From Parus major (taxonomy: Eukaryota > Chordata > Aves > Passeriformes > Paridae): 64,000 nucleotides of DNA. Of this stretch, positions 1 through 10,967 are shown piece by piece. The notes below the pieces were generated by a model. It worked only from the letters and a program-made list of their open reading frames with translations, was not told the origin of the DNA and ran no database searches. Both the position numbers and the translations under genes were made by a program. Each line of letters begins with the position of its first letter. Positions within the stretch are counted from its first letter, which is position 1. The stretch is taken from positions 133,442,689-133,506,688 of the forward strand of contig NC_031769.1 of assembly GCF_001522545.3 (NCBI RefSeq), given 5' to 3'.

Positions 1-1758
1 CAAATTTCTTTAAAATTAAAAGAAATTAAAAGAAATTAAATTTCTTCCATATTTTAATTTCAGTGACAGGCTTCTATTTCAGCTTTACAACATGGTATTT
101 CTTTGCATACAGCCAAAACAAGACATTCCACGGGAACAGAAAATTTGCCTTTTTTCTTATCACCACAGGCATATGATATCTGCCATCATCAGTTGGGAAA
201 GTTTCCATTAAAATAAATATCAGAGAAATAAATATTTCAAAACACTTTTTTAAACTAAGTCCCAGTAGGTGTATATTGCATGAGCACACACCAGTGTAAC
301 TTAGGATTTTATTGATTTTCATTTTTTTCATTCACTGTGGTAAGCCTGCCTTAGATTGTTTGTTTAAATATGTTCACATATTTACAGAAAACCGCTCCAC
401 TTATGCACAACATGCCTGCCATTAAAAGTTACATGTTGGATTCATATTGGCTTATGAAAGATAAAATAAAAGCAACACTTTTCAACCTGCAAATTGTTGT
501 CACTGGTTCATTTTTTAAAGGGCTCCCATGTGCTGTTTCTTTATTGAAAGAAAATTATATTTTCTGAACTATTATAAAATGTGAGACTGTTACAAATGTG
601 AGGCTGCTGTCCCACAGCAAAGATCTAGCTGGCAAACTAGGCTGTTTTCAAAAGCAGTAAAAGACATGCATGATAAGAAAAATTACTTAATAGTTCACCA
701 TGTTCTTCCAGCTTCTAATGAAAAATTGTCCAATACAGTGTATTTTCCATTACTTTGCTCTGTCCACTTTTTAATAACCCATGGGATGTGGTCCTCTATG
801 GTTTCCCAATGAAGTCTACTCTTATGAACATCTAGTTACTACAGTCTTTTCTAAGTCTGTAAATCCTCTTTTCTCTGTTATGTGCTCTTGTAATGCCCTT
901 CACAACTTTTCCTAGTGGTAGAGATTCTGAGAGCTTGCCACTGTCATGACATAAGAAGAATTTACACTAATTTGCCTAAGAGGAAGTAGTCCTTTGTAGG
1001 CTGTGTAGGATCCAGCTGGAACTAGTTGAACTTTTTTTGAGATTAATTTTTACACCCAGATCAGATCAGCTAGGGAAAGGGGAACATTGGTCCTCTTTTT
1101 TATCTCATTAGCACAGAGCATATGTGTTACATTTGAAATGTATCAGACAAAGCAAGAATTTTTTAATTCTTTTGTCTATTATAGCTTTATTCTAATCATT
1201 GTCTTTCTAGCTGTCAGCCTCTATGGAAAAAAAATGCACTATCCATTGTCTTGATCCTCTTGAAAGAACTACACTGCCTGAGCAGTGAAAAGAGAAAACT
1301 GGAAAAGAAAACTAGATTTGATTTGGGGCAAGTTGTCAATATTTTTAATATTGGCATATTCTTACTGTGTGTTGTAAAAATGCACATTTCCAGAGTCATT
1401 CAGCTCTTGCATATGGGATTTCAGCAATGTGTGGAATGGCAGAAATCTATTTCTGTGCACACCTGTCTTGCACATTGAACAGCTGACTTGGACGTCCATT
1501 ATAAAATTAATTCCTTCCAGAACATTTCTCCAGCTGTCCTTGTCCTGCAGATCTAGTCTAAAAGACAGAATATAGGACTACTGGTTATGAAGTAGCACCT
1601 ATGACTAATCTGTAAGATAATGTAATTCAGAGGTTGTAAGTGATTTCCAGACTACCACACGAGCCACCATGCCTGGTCAGACTATAAACCTCTCCAATCT
1701 ACTTTAACTTCAACACCACTGTCTTAGAGTTAATTTGAATGTCCATCTCAGCCTTTAC
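1..1758. other. Intergenic DNA, no gene recognised
   Basis: AT-rich sequence with no open frame above about 90 codons and no protein family I recognise. The first 50 bases are a short A/T-rich near-repeat built on AAAAGAAATTA. I see no RNA gene, LTR or CR1 sequence before the CR1 3' end at about 1759. Confidence 0.6.
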
Positions 1759-2892
1759 AGAGTCATGGAATCACCTGGGATGGAAGGGATCTTAAAGACC
1801 ATCTAGTTCCACCCCTGTGTGTGGGCATGGACATCTCTCACTAGACCAGGTTTCTCAGAGCTCCATCCAGCCTGGTCTTGAATGATTCCAGGGATGGGTC
1901 ATTCACAGCTGCTCTACGCAAACTTCCAGTGCTTCATCATCACAGTGGAGACTTTTTTCCTCATATCTAATCTAAACATACTCTCAATTTGAAGCCATTC
2001 CCCTTGTCCGTCACTACATGCTCTTATAAAAACTCTCTCCAACCTTCTTGTAGGCTCCCTTCATGTACTGGAAGGCTGCAAGTAGGTCACCCAAGGTCTT
2101 CTCTTTTCCAGACTGAACAAGCCCAATGCTCTCAGCCTTTCCTCATAGGAGAGATGCTCCATCCCTCTAATCAACTTGGTGGGCTCTTCTGGACTTGCTC
2201 TGACTGGTCCATGTCTTTCTTATGTTGAGGGACCAGAACTGCAGTTCTACAGGTGGGTTATCCAAGTGGGAGGACAGAGTAGAGGAGCAGAATCCTCCCT
2301 TGCCCTGCTGGCCATTCTACTTCTAATGCAGTCCAACAGCAGAGGCCGTGTTTGGCTTTTTGGGCTGCAAGTGCATATGGCTGGGTCACGACCAGCCTCT
2401 CACCCACCAGCACCCCCAGGTCCTTCTCAGCAGAGCTGCTCTCTGTTTGTTCATCCCTCACCCTGGGTTGACACCAGGTGTTGCCCCAACCCAGGTGAAG
2501 CACCAGCACCTGGTCTTGTTAAACCTCATGAGATTCCCATGGGCCACTTCTTGAACTTATCCAGGTCCCTCTGGATGGATCCCATCTTTCAAGTGTGTCA
2601 CCTACACCACTCAGCTTGGTGTCTTCTGCAAATTTGGTGAGGGTGCACTCAATCCTTTATGTCATTAATGAAGATACTTAATAACACTAGTTCTAATACT
2701 GAACCCTGAAGGACACCATTTGTCATTGAGTCCATTGGGACTCCAACACATTGCCCTCTGCCCTCCTCATATGACTGTCCAACAACTTATTCATCTAAGA
2801 GTTCACTCATCAAATCCATCTCTCTCCAATTTAGAGAGAAGAATGTCGAGGGGGTCTGTATCAAAGGCTTTATAGAAGTTAAGATAAATGCC
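1759..2892 (-). mobile_element. CR1 LINE, 5'-truncated, 3' portion
   Basis: The + strand begins with the reverse complement of a CR1 tail (AGTCATGGAATCAC), followed by GGAAGGGATCTTAAAGACCA, the standard CR1 3' end. It then runs through CR1 landmarks in order: GGTCTTGAATGATTCCAGGG, CCTCATAGGAGAGATGCTCC, GGTCCCTCTGGATGGATCCC, and finally CTCCAATTTAGAGAGAAGAA near 2830 and ATCAAAGGCTTTATAGAAG near 2860. Similarity fades after about 2892, so roughly 1.1 kb of the 3' part is present and the 5' part is missing, as is usual for this avian non-LTR retrotransposon. Open frames inside it (up to 154 codons) are not the reverse transcriptase frame and are interrupted. The copy looks moderately diverged from the consensus I remember. 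Subfamily not assigned. Confidence 0.9.
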
Positions 2893-4369
2893 TTGTGGAT
2901 GGCATGAAAATTTAAGAACCATCAAAATAACAAGGGCAGCTATCTATCCAGTTTTTCACTGGTTTGAAAACTACTGATGATCCTAAAATAAGTTAATGTC
3001 TCAGTAACCTCAGACAGTAGGAGGTTATTATTCCGTATGCTTGAGAACATGCCAGTTAGAGCATTTTTTCAAAGGTGGAGAAACTCAAAAGGTCTCATCC
3101 CTTTGTCCCTGCTGTTGAACCTGACATGCATTATCCAGCGCTAGGAAACAGATGGAGGACTGTAGGGTTGGGTCGCTCCTCTGCTTTGGCCTGAAAACAT
3201 GCAGAGGTACATCCTCCTTCAAGCTGTCAAGTGACAGTTTTGCTCCAGAGGGAAACACTTCTGAATTAAAACATACTTGTTCCCACCTGTCCAAAATAAT
3301 TATTTTTTCTTTTTTCTTTCCTAGTGGAGCTTATTCTACCCCCCCTGGTAATTCTGTGTGTCTCTCCTTCTTTGTGCCAAGTGGAGGGCAGAGAAGAAAT
3401 AGTCTGCTAGCAGCGGAGTCTGCGTAGCTGGAACAAGGAACGTTCTCAGCTCTGGAGACTGGTTCAAAACTGATATAATAACAATGATTGTCACATATCC
3501 TTGATGTGAAGGACTTTGCCATCATCAAGAAAGGCTGCAGAGGAGCTCCTGCAGCCAATTGGAGGGACCCTCTGGGCAACCTCTGCAGCAGAAGGGCAAC
3601 ACTCTGTCAGGTCATTAGGGCTTCTCCCAGTTCTCAGCAGCAAGTGAGCACTGGTCAAAAGAGCTTTATATCCCAGTTTTAGCCTAAAATATTTTTCTGG
3701 TTGTTTTTCTCAGAGTTTCTACTGAGATCCAGCAATTTTGGGTGTCCCCACGGTGCCTCCTGCCAGCCACAAAGCTGCCTTGTGAGTTTAGCTGCACATC
3801 AGGCTCCTTTGCTTCAGCAATTGAGAGCTGTTTGCTTCAGTGTGATGGAGTGGGGTTTTGTAATGAAACCAGCCCTGGTGGGTCAGAGGAACATTTGGCA
3901 CATACTCCCTATTTCTAAGTTTTCCACTCCTTTTGTCCACAATTAAGTGGTGATCAAAATCAAAGCTAATTTAGTAATGTTTAAGATAAGTTACTCCAAA
4001 CCCAATTACAATTAAGGATAGTTTTCTATTGATTTAGTTAATTTATATTGTTCTGGAGGAGTACTTTGCCAGCATCTCAGATCAAAGTGGCAGATAGGAG
4101 ACTATAAATCTGATATTTTTTCTGAAGTCTTAGTGAAGGAGAAGACCAGTATGTCTGTGCAGAGTATTTGAGCCTCTCACAGCACACAGTCCCTCTCTGT
4201 CCCTTCAAATAAAATTTGCTTCCTGGCAGTCTTGCCGTGGGTTTCCAGGTTTAGGTGGGCTTGGGACTCAAATCAACAGCAGAGGGGCCAAACCTTAACA
4301 TGATTGCTATTTTCTCCACTAACAGAAAGCAGACTTTTTAACCTTTTTAAAAAGCCCTTTATCAGGCCA

Positions 4370-4520
4370 AAATTCAGAGGAGCATTTATCAACATGAATA
4401 ATGATTAATTAGGAGGAATAGAGTTCAACTGTGGTCCTTAATCAGATTATGTCTTATAGCAATACATTTCCCAGACTAATTACCAGATGTGGGAAGGAGA
4501 CATTCTCTTTCTACATGCAA
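4370..4520. promoter_or_regulatory. Candidate conserved non-coding element
   Basis: The segment packs homeodomain-type cores (TGATTAATTAG near 4403, GACTAATTACC near 4473) and an E-box (CAGATGTG) into about 150 bases of non-repetitive DNA. This is the look of a developmental enhancer, but that is inference from motif density only. I cannot measure conservation here, and TAAT motifs are common by chance in AT-rich DNA. Confidence 0.2.
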
Positions 4521-5728
4521 ATTTAACTTACAAAAACTTAATGGAGCTGAGAAGAAAGGTGCAGAAAAGCAGAGTTTCCATCATTCTGCAGTAACACTAA
4601 GAGTCAGAGAAATTTGTAGCAGTCTTTAAACTATTTAACTTCAGGAGGAATTAAATTTCCAGGAAGCTGGGTTTGGGGCCAGGGTGGGGGTGGTGGAGTA
4701 AAAGTTTTAAATGAGGAAAATTTCATAAGTAGTTGATTATATATCAAAAATTACTTTTATTATATAATAATGAGTAATAGGTTAGATTTTTTAGTACACG
4801 TATACATATTTTATATATATATATACATAAATACCTATTATAGGCATATACTTGTAAGGCAAATTTCCTTTTTTCAACTGAAAAAGCTGCCTTCACTTGG
4901 TTGTGTTTCAAATGTTTCTTCTCCTTCATCTGTGTTCCTGTCTGGAACATAGATGCCTTTTGCCTATAGAATTTCCAATTCTGTTCCGAGTTCTGCAATT
5001 ATTGGGAGTTTATATCAGAAACAAATTATTATTGCACTGTCATTATTTATGTGGTTTTTTTCTAAAGAAATTAGAAAGAGCTCCTAATAAAATTGTTAAG
5101 GCTTTGTTGTTGTTGTTATTTGTTTCTCCAACAAATATGACCCAAAGAAACAGAAGTGATGTATTTCTGTAAATGAAGATTTTGTATATGATAGACATTG
5201 AAACGAAGTAAGGCTTTCAGTTTGCCAACTGCTTTGAGTTATTCCTGTCAATCCACCTACCTAATCCATTACAATCTTTTCCTTGAATTTAAAACACTGG
5301 AAATTGAATTTAAGTTGCTGTGGCCAGACGCTTCTCATTACAAAAGAAATGGTCTTGAAGCAAAACCTTACCTCTGTATATGACTCTCTAGGATCCAGAT
5401 CAGGACACCATGGTTCATCTCAGCTCAGGAGGGATTCAGAACTGTCTTTTTGATTTTTCTTCTTATCAGTGAAGTGGGGACTAGAGTCAGAGGTGAGCCT
5501 TTATTGCAGCTCTGTATGGCAGCACACACACATTATGGTCTTGTTTTGTTTTGATGGTTTGTTCTCAAGGCTTAATTGAGAGATAGCAGCACAGAACATG
5601 TATTGCTCTGAAGAAAGCTTTAATTGTACTACTATCAGGAACTGGGTGTTCTTTGAAATAACTCCCAACCCTGAAAAAAATAAGTTTTTATTTCTTTCTT
5701 TGTCTTTTTTTTTTTTTAAGGTTTCCCA

Positions 5729-5751
5729 TCCCCCCAGCCCCCCACCCCCCC
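5729..5751 (-). repeat. C-rich tract, G-quadruplex potential on minus strand
   Basis: Three runs of six to seven C separated by AG and A follow a T run of about 15. On the minus strand these are long G runs that could fold as a quadruplex if one run is split. It may be simple low-complexity sequence with no role. Confidence 0.5.
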
Positions 5752-8700
5752 AATATCTGAAGAAAAAGTGATGATTATAATAAGAGAAATTTAAGAGGTT
5801 TTCTCTATCTAGTGTCAGTGGTGACATCCCCATAAATCATAGGTAACACTTACAGAGTCTTAAAGGGGCTTAGCTGTCATACATAGGTACAACTATTCCC
5901 ATCATATTTATCTTTCACTCCACAGCTTATAGAAACCAAATATCTGTCATCAGCAATTATTAATCATCTATTTTCCCTACTGAGATATCTAATAAAGTAT
6001 CAAACACAGAGTTTGAACACTAGAGAGGAGAGAAAATGTAACCCAAATTTTCTAAAGTAAAGGGAAGGAAAATCTCATGTAACATCTGTGCACCACATGT
6101 TCATAAATTACAGTGGGCCTGTGAACACTTCTTCTCTCATCTATATGTCATACAGATTTAATAGTTCATCATTTCATGAAAACAACATTATTATGCACCA
6201 TGCTTAAAAGAAGGTGTGATCAGCTCTCCAGCAGCTCTGCTGCAAGCTGCACTCCATTGAGTTTGAGCTGCTGTGCTCAGCATCCCATGGTGCTCAGTCT
6301 TTGCATGCAAAGACCCTTCTTTCTGGCAAAACTGGGGGGAGCACCTGAACTGCACCTCAGGAGGCTGGGCCCAAATGTAACAACCTGTGACTCTCCAAGG
6401 AAATTAATCTTTTGTGCTTAGACCCCAAAAAAATGCTGTTGGAATATGGGAGCTTGCTCAGAAACATGTCTCACCCAGAACACACCTTTCCACCAGCAGT
6501 GCATTATAGAAGAGGGCTTTTTTAGCATGAATGAAAAAAAAAATTAGAGAATGTTACACACTCAACATATTCTACAAGTGTTTTTTACCCAATGCTATCT
6601 ATAGGTGTTAATGTAAATATGGGTGTTCCCATCTACTGAACTGAGACAAGCCAATGGTGTACAAAGGAATACACAGATAACCAGATTTGCTTCTGCCTTT
6701 TATTTCTGGTGAAATGTATCCATCTCTGCATTAAATCTGTGTGCATCATTAAATCCCAGCTCTTGGGCTGACTCTCCACATCCACAAGAAAAAGCCAAGT
6801 ATTGTGTCTTGTAAAAATTTATTCCAAGATGTGGAGGTTTAGATGCAGGGCTAGAAACATGAGATAGAGAGAAACAAGACTGATGAAAGGAAATTGTGCT
6901 TTTATATTATCTCCCATTCTTAAAATAACCTTCTTCCCTACCAAAAACTTTGACATCTTAAAGAAGTGGTAGAACTTAAAATCAGTGTGTTTTCCCCACA
7001 CAGATGTGTGTTTCCCCACCAGATATGGTTAAGCAGCAATAAAGAATTTGGAGACTACAAGCATTCCAGGAGGAGTGTGCTAAGCACACTGATAAGTTTG
7101 ACTCCTTACAGCCTAAAATACCTAATTTAGTTGTAATATACAACTTTAAAATCATGTTCAAGAAAATTCCAGTTTTGAAACACTTTTCAGGTTGAGAAAT
7201 TTTCAGTTTCTCTTTTTCTGCAGATTATTGTTGTGATTTAGGAAACTGTAGAAAATATGTAATAGGCTGCAAACCCAATTTAAAGCATTTCAGAGTGTTA
7301 TCCCAATGAGAGCACAAAGCCTTCCTCTCCTTAGGTCTTCATTTAACAAAGTGCTTAAGCAAAAGCTTATAGAAGGATCTAAGTACAAGTTGTGTCAAAT
7401 TTGGAAGGCATTTTTGTTGAAGTTATCAAATCCTAGCAGAGGATTGATTTCTATGTAATCAAATTACTTCATTAAATCACAGCCTCATATTTCTCTTCTG
7501 AACTCTTGAGACAGCTACTGAATTTAACAAAAGGCCATTAACTGCAGCCCAGGGCAGGCAGTGCCTTGCTGGCACAAAGACGACTTTCCTGGCTGACTTC
7601 TCCAAAGGTTCTGAACCTGCCAGGGAATTTATCTGGATATTGCATGCAATGAACTGTCAAAGCAAGCAAAACCTGTGATCTGCACAGGGGCCACCAGCCA
7701 ATGGACTGACTGCCTCAAACCAGGTTGAGACAGGAGGCAGATGTTGGAACCAGCTTGTTGGAAATTTGGTTTATCTGTAGCTGCACAGTGGAATACTTGC
7801 AGTTGCTCCAAATGCACATGCAGAAAGCTTTTTTTTCCATAGGAATTTTAAAGGAAACTGTGAGGCCAGAAATCATTAAGAGGCCAAATTTCAAGTTTAA
7901 AGGTCACTGTAATTGTCAGAACAAATAATAATATTTTTTATTTGTTTTTTTTGTTTTTCAAAGATGGAAAATACAGTGGTCATGTTTCCATAACAGGTGA
8001 AGTGAGATTGCAGCATTTCTGTTTTCCCAGCAGGAGCCATTTTCCTGTCTCTCTTTCCACGGTGCTATTGACAGGTGAGCTGAGATACTGCTGTCTCCTC
8101 ACCCTGCAAATGCTCAGTTCTCGGAGATGTCCTGCAAGTCTGCAAGAATAAACCAGTTGGGTTTTCAACCTGGGAAAATTCAGAGTAGAAGTCAGCTCTA
8201 TGGTGAGCATGAAGAACTTCTGACTCATGCTTAATTTGAATTTATCAAAAGTTTACTGAATTTAGGAGAAACCTAAGCATATGCATATGCCAGGAGATGT
8301 ATAGGACAGGAACTGTGTGTTCAGGAAACTGATTTCAAATAGGAAACAGAAGCTCATTGATACAACTGCACTGGAGATAAAACAGGTGGGAAAATATACA
8401 CATTCCTGGATGTGGCTTTGTTCCCAGTTTAACTCCAGGTGCACGAAGGAGTTTTGTAGTTGGAGACTGAGTGCAGCCCAGACAATTCCTGCTGTTTCTG
8501 GGCAGCCCAGTCCTCTTGTCAGGATCATGAGAAGGGTGTGGAAGAACGAATTTACCCTAGAGGAGATAAGTATGAGTAAAACCCACAGCAATTCAGCTGT
8601 TCTGATTTTGTTGGTGGAGGACTGTGACAATGCATTTTGCTTGGAAAAGGTACTTTACATGGAAAATCCTGAGCAGAGCTTGTGTGGAGCATGGACTCAC

Positions 8701-9009
8701 TGAAATGGTGAGAGATGCCTGTAAAAAGGAGCTCTGGATGTCCTTTCAAGTATTGCCCACAGTGTAACTCCAGAGAAGTTCATACCTCTCACTGCTGATG
8801 TGTCACAAGGTGGCATTGACTCAACACCAAGTGCTTTTGAAGTGCTTCACATCCTGCAGCTGCAAGTGCAGCCAGGAGAACGTTCTGGCTCCTGGGATGT
8901 GCTGTGCTGGAAGGCTTAGTGTGAGACCGAGAGATTGCAATCACAAGTGGTCAGATCAAAAAGCAGGGTGAGAGAAGCATTTAGTCCACTCCTGATGCCT
9001 TGAGAAGGC

Positions 9010-9358
9010 TGACCTAGAACAGAGGCTGGACAGAGTTAAGAATAAAGTAGGTATTTATTAAAACCCTTAAAGGATACACCTTGGGCAGTACAAGAACCAG
9101 GCCAGGGCTACACCCAAGATGGATCCAAAATGGCCACAGAATTGTCATGAGGTCTCATATTTTTATAAGTTTTGGTCCATCTGCATATCAGGGTTAACTG
9201 CCCAATTTCAGGTTCAGGCCATGAAGTCCCATCCTTGTTTTCTCTCTTCAGTCCACTGCTGTTTATGCTTTTAGAACTGAAACTTGTAATGATTGTCCTT
9301 GGTATCAAACTAGAAAAAGAATTGTCTACCTACTCTGTGAGAAGCTCAAAACAACACA
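9010..9358 (-). mobile_element. Solo LTR of an avian endogenous retrovirus
   Basis: Read on the minus strand, the segment has LTR anatomy. It starts TGTGTTGTTTTGAGC at 9358, has a TATA box (TATAAAAA) at 9167-9160, a polyadenylation signal AATAAA at 9059-9054 about 100 bases later, and could end ...CTAGGTCA at 9010. The U3 wording (for example CCAAAACTTATAAAAATATG) matches an LTR type I remember from zebra-finch-like genomes. No internal gag, pol or env sequence lies next to it, so it appears to be a solo LTR left by recombination. I found no clean target-site duplication. The 9010 boundary is uncertain and the element may extend toward 8940. Confidence 0.6.
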
Positions 9359-10507
9359 CCTAGACAGCACAGAATCTGAAAAATATAAAAGTTAAAATTT
9401 AAGGCATCACTCCTTAAAAAGATAAAATGTTTCTCTGCAGCTATGGAAAAGAAAAAAGGATCAGACTAGTACCTGAACACTTGTATACTAAGCTAAAATT
9501 CAGAAAAAACAATCAATGTTTCATCACACCTCTGTAAGATGACACATGGAGATGAGTAAGAGGCACTGAGGTCTTTGTAGCTCATTGGAGTGGAATCCAA
9601 ATTTTCATCAAATGAAAGAGCTTTAATTTTCCATCAGCGCAAAATTTTCCAGCATTTTGGAATCTCAGAATGGAATTTTGAGCTGTCATTGTACTCTAAA
9701 CAGGTTAAAAGATTTTCCCGAGGAAAAAAAATATTTAAAAAAAAATCGTCTGTGTTTCCGTATTTCTCACAAGCCCCAGAAATTCTAGATTTTATCATTT
9801 AGGAAAAAGTTGTATGAAGTTGAAATATCTCCTTCAGTTTTATGCTACAATACTTTTTATTTTTATGTATTTTATAATTTTTTACAATTTTGCAGGAAGT
9901 AAAAGTGAATAACGTCAATCTACAATAATTCATGTTTTCAGACAAATAATAAAGGAGAAGTAGATGTTTCTGTCTCCTAACTCGGGACTAATAGCTAAGC
10001 TTATTTCATGGTACTGCCCATGCAAGCAAGTAGAAATTTTTCAGAAAAATATTTTTTTATTAAAATGTTGCTTTGGATTATGCCAAAATACTTCCTTTAA
10101 ATTTCATTGTGATAAAAGGGATATTGAAGGTATTGTATTAATCTAAATTATGAACATATTTCTCGTACTGGATTATATTCATTTTAATTTTTCTAAAATT
10201 TTTACTTTTGCTTTATTCACATATAGTAATTATAATATGCATTATGCAAATGCAATATACATGTGTCCAGCTGTTTCATTATCAAACACAAGGTCTTTTG
10301 GCTTAAGAAACAAGTAAAAGATGTTCCAGTGAAAATGCTGTGACCTTGATGATGATATCTTTAAATATTCTGAAAATTTAAAGTAGCTCTTCTGCTTTTA
10401 ATAATGCTTAATAAAATAATGCAAAATAAAATAACAAATAAAACATCACCAAATCCTATACTGAGACCTTCTAAATGACAGATTTCTAGCATGAAAGCAA
10501 CTTATTT
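9359..10507. other. Intergenic DNA, no gene recognised
   Basis: Very AT-rich sequence with poly-A/T runs. No motif, repeat family or coding frame could be supported. Confidence 0.5.
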
Positions 10508-10623
10508 GTAAAATTCTGTGTTCTGGGGAGACACATTTCTCCCAGCACCACAGCCCCTTTAAATGATTCTCCTAAACCCCAAATTGTCACTCAACAGACA
10601 GTAATGTCAAATTTGGTAGTGGT
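10508..10623 (+). repeat. Inverted repeat, left arm (116 b)
   Basis: This arm is the reverse complement of 10852-10967, matching at 111 of 116 positions without gaps. Outer end GTAAAATTCTGTGTTCTGGG, inner end ATTTGGTAGTGGT. Similarity stops sharply at 10508 outward and fades after about 10623 inward. It matches no avian transposon end that I know. See the findings for the possible origins. Confidence 0.95.
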
Positions 10624-10851
10624 CCATCCAAAAAGGTTTTGTGGATTTTTGACCAGCTGAGTTTTCCCAGATATGCTGGTGTCAGCAAAACAGCATTTAC
10701 TTTTGTGTGAGTGTTAATAGACAGTTTAATTTTTGAAATTCTAAATAGAGGTTGAAAAAAAAAGGGCTTTTTCCTCAGTCTTGTTAGAAAGGGTTAACTT
10801 GCTTCTGTCTCTTGTAAATTAATGTCTTGATCTTCCCATCAAAGGAGCTGC
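10624..10851. other. Spacer (228 b) between inverted-repeat arms
   Basis: AT-rich loop sequence with an A9 run near 10756. It carries no open frame of note and no transposase-like sequence, so the arms cannot be called the ends of an autonomous DNA transposon. A non-autonomous element or an inverted duplication are both possible. Confidence 0.6.
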
Positions 10852-10967
10852 ACCATTACCAAATCTGACATTACTGTCTGTTGAGCGACAATTTGGGGTT
10901 TACGAGAATCATTTAAAGGGGCTGTGGTGCTGGGAGAAATGTGTTTCCCCAGAACACAGAATTTTAC
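10852..10967 (-). repeat. Inverted repeat, right arm (116 b)
   Basis: Reverse-complement partner of 10508-10623. Of the five mismatches, two would be G-U pairs in a transcript, two would be A/C and one C/C, so an RNA crossing the locus would fold into an almost continuous 116-pair stem. The flanks (ACTTATTT on the left, TTGAGAAAG on the right) show no target-site duplication. Confidence 0.95.

Larger units (their letters stand above)
2893..9009. other. Intergenic DNA with short low-complexity tracts
   Basis: No gene recognised. Visible features are a short TA-rich run near 4816, a T run followed by a C-rich tract at about 5704-5751, and an AT-rich stretch at 4370-4520 with several homeodomain-type TAATTA cores. 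Open frames here reach 128 codons (8317-8703) but match no family I know, have no promoter context and overlap open frames on the other strand, so I do not call them genes. Confidence 0.5.

Noticed and set aside
2176..2640. 154-codon open frame
   Set aside because: It lies inside the CR1 3' region on the strand opposite to the element and is not the CR1 reverse transcriptase.
8317..8703. Possible 128-codon gene with overlapping 122-codon minus frame
   Set aside because: No family match, frames open on both strands, no splice or promoter context and no codon signature that I can defend.
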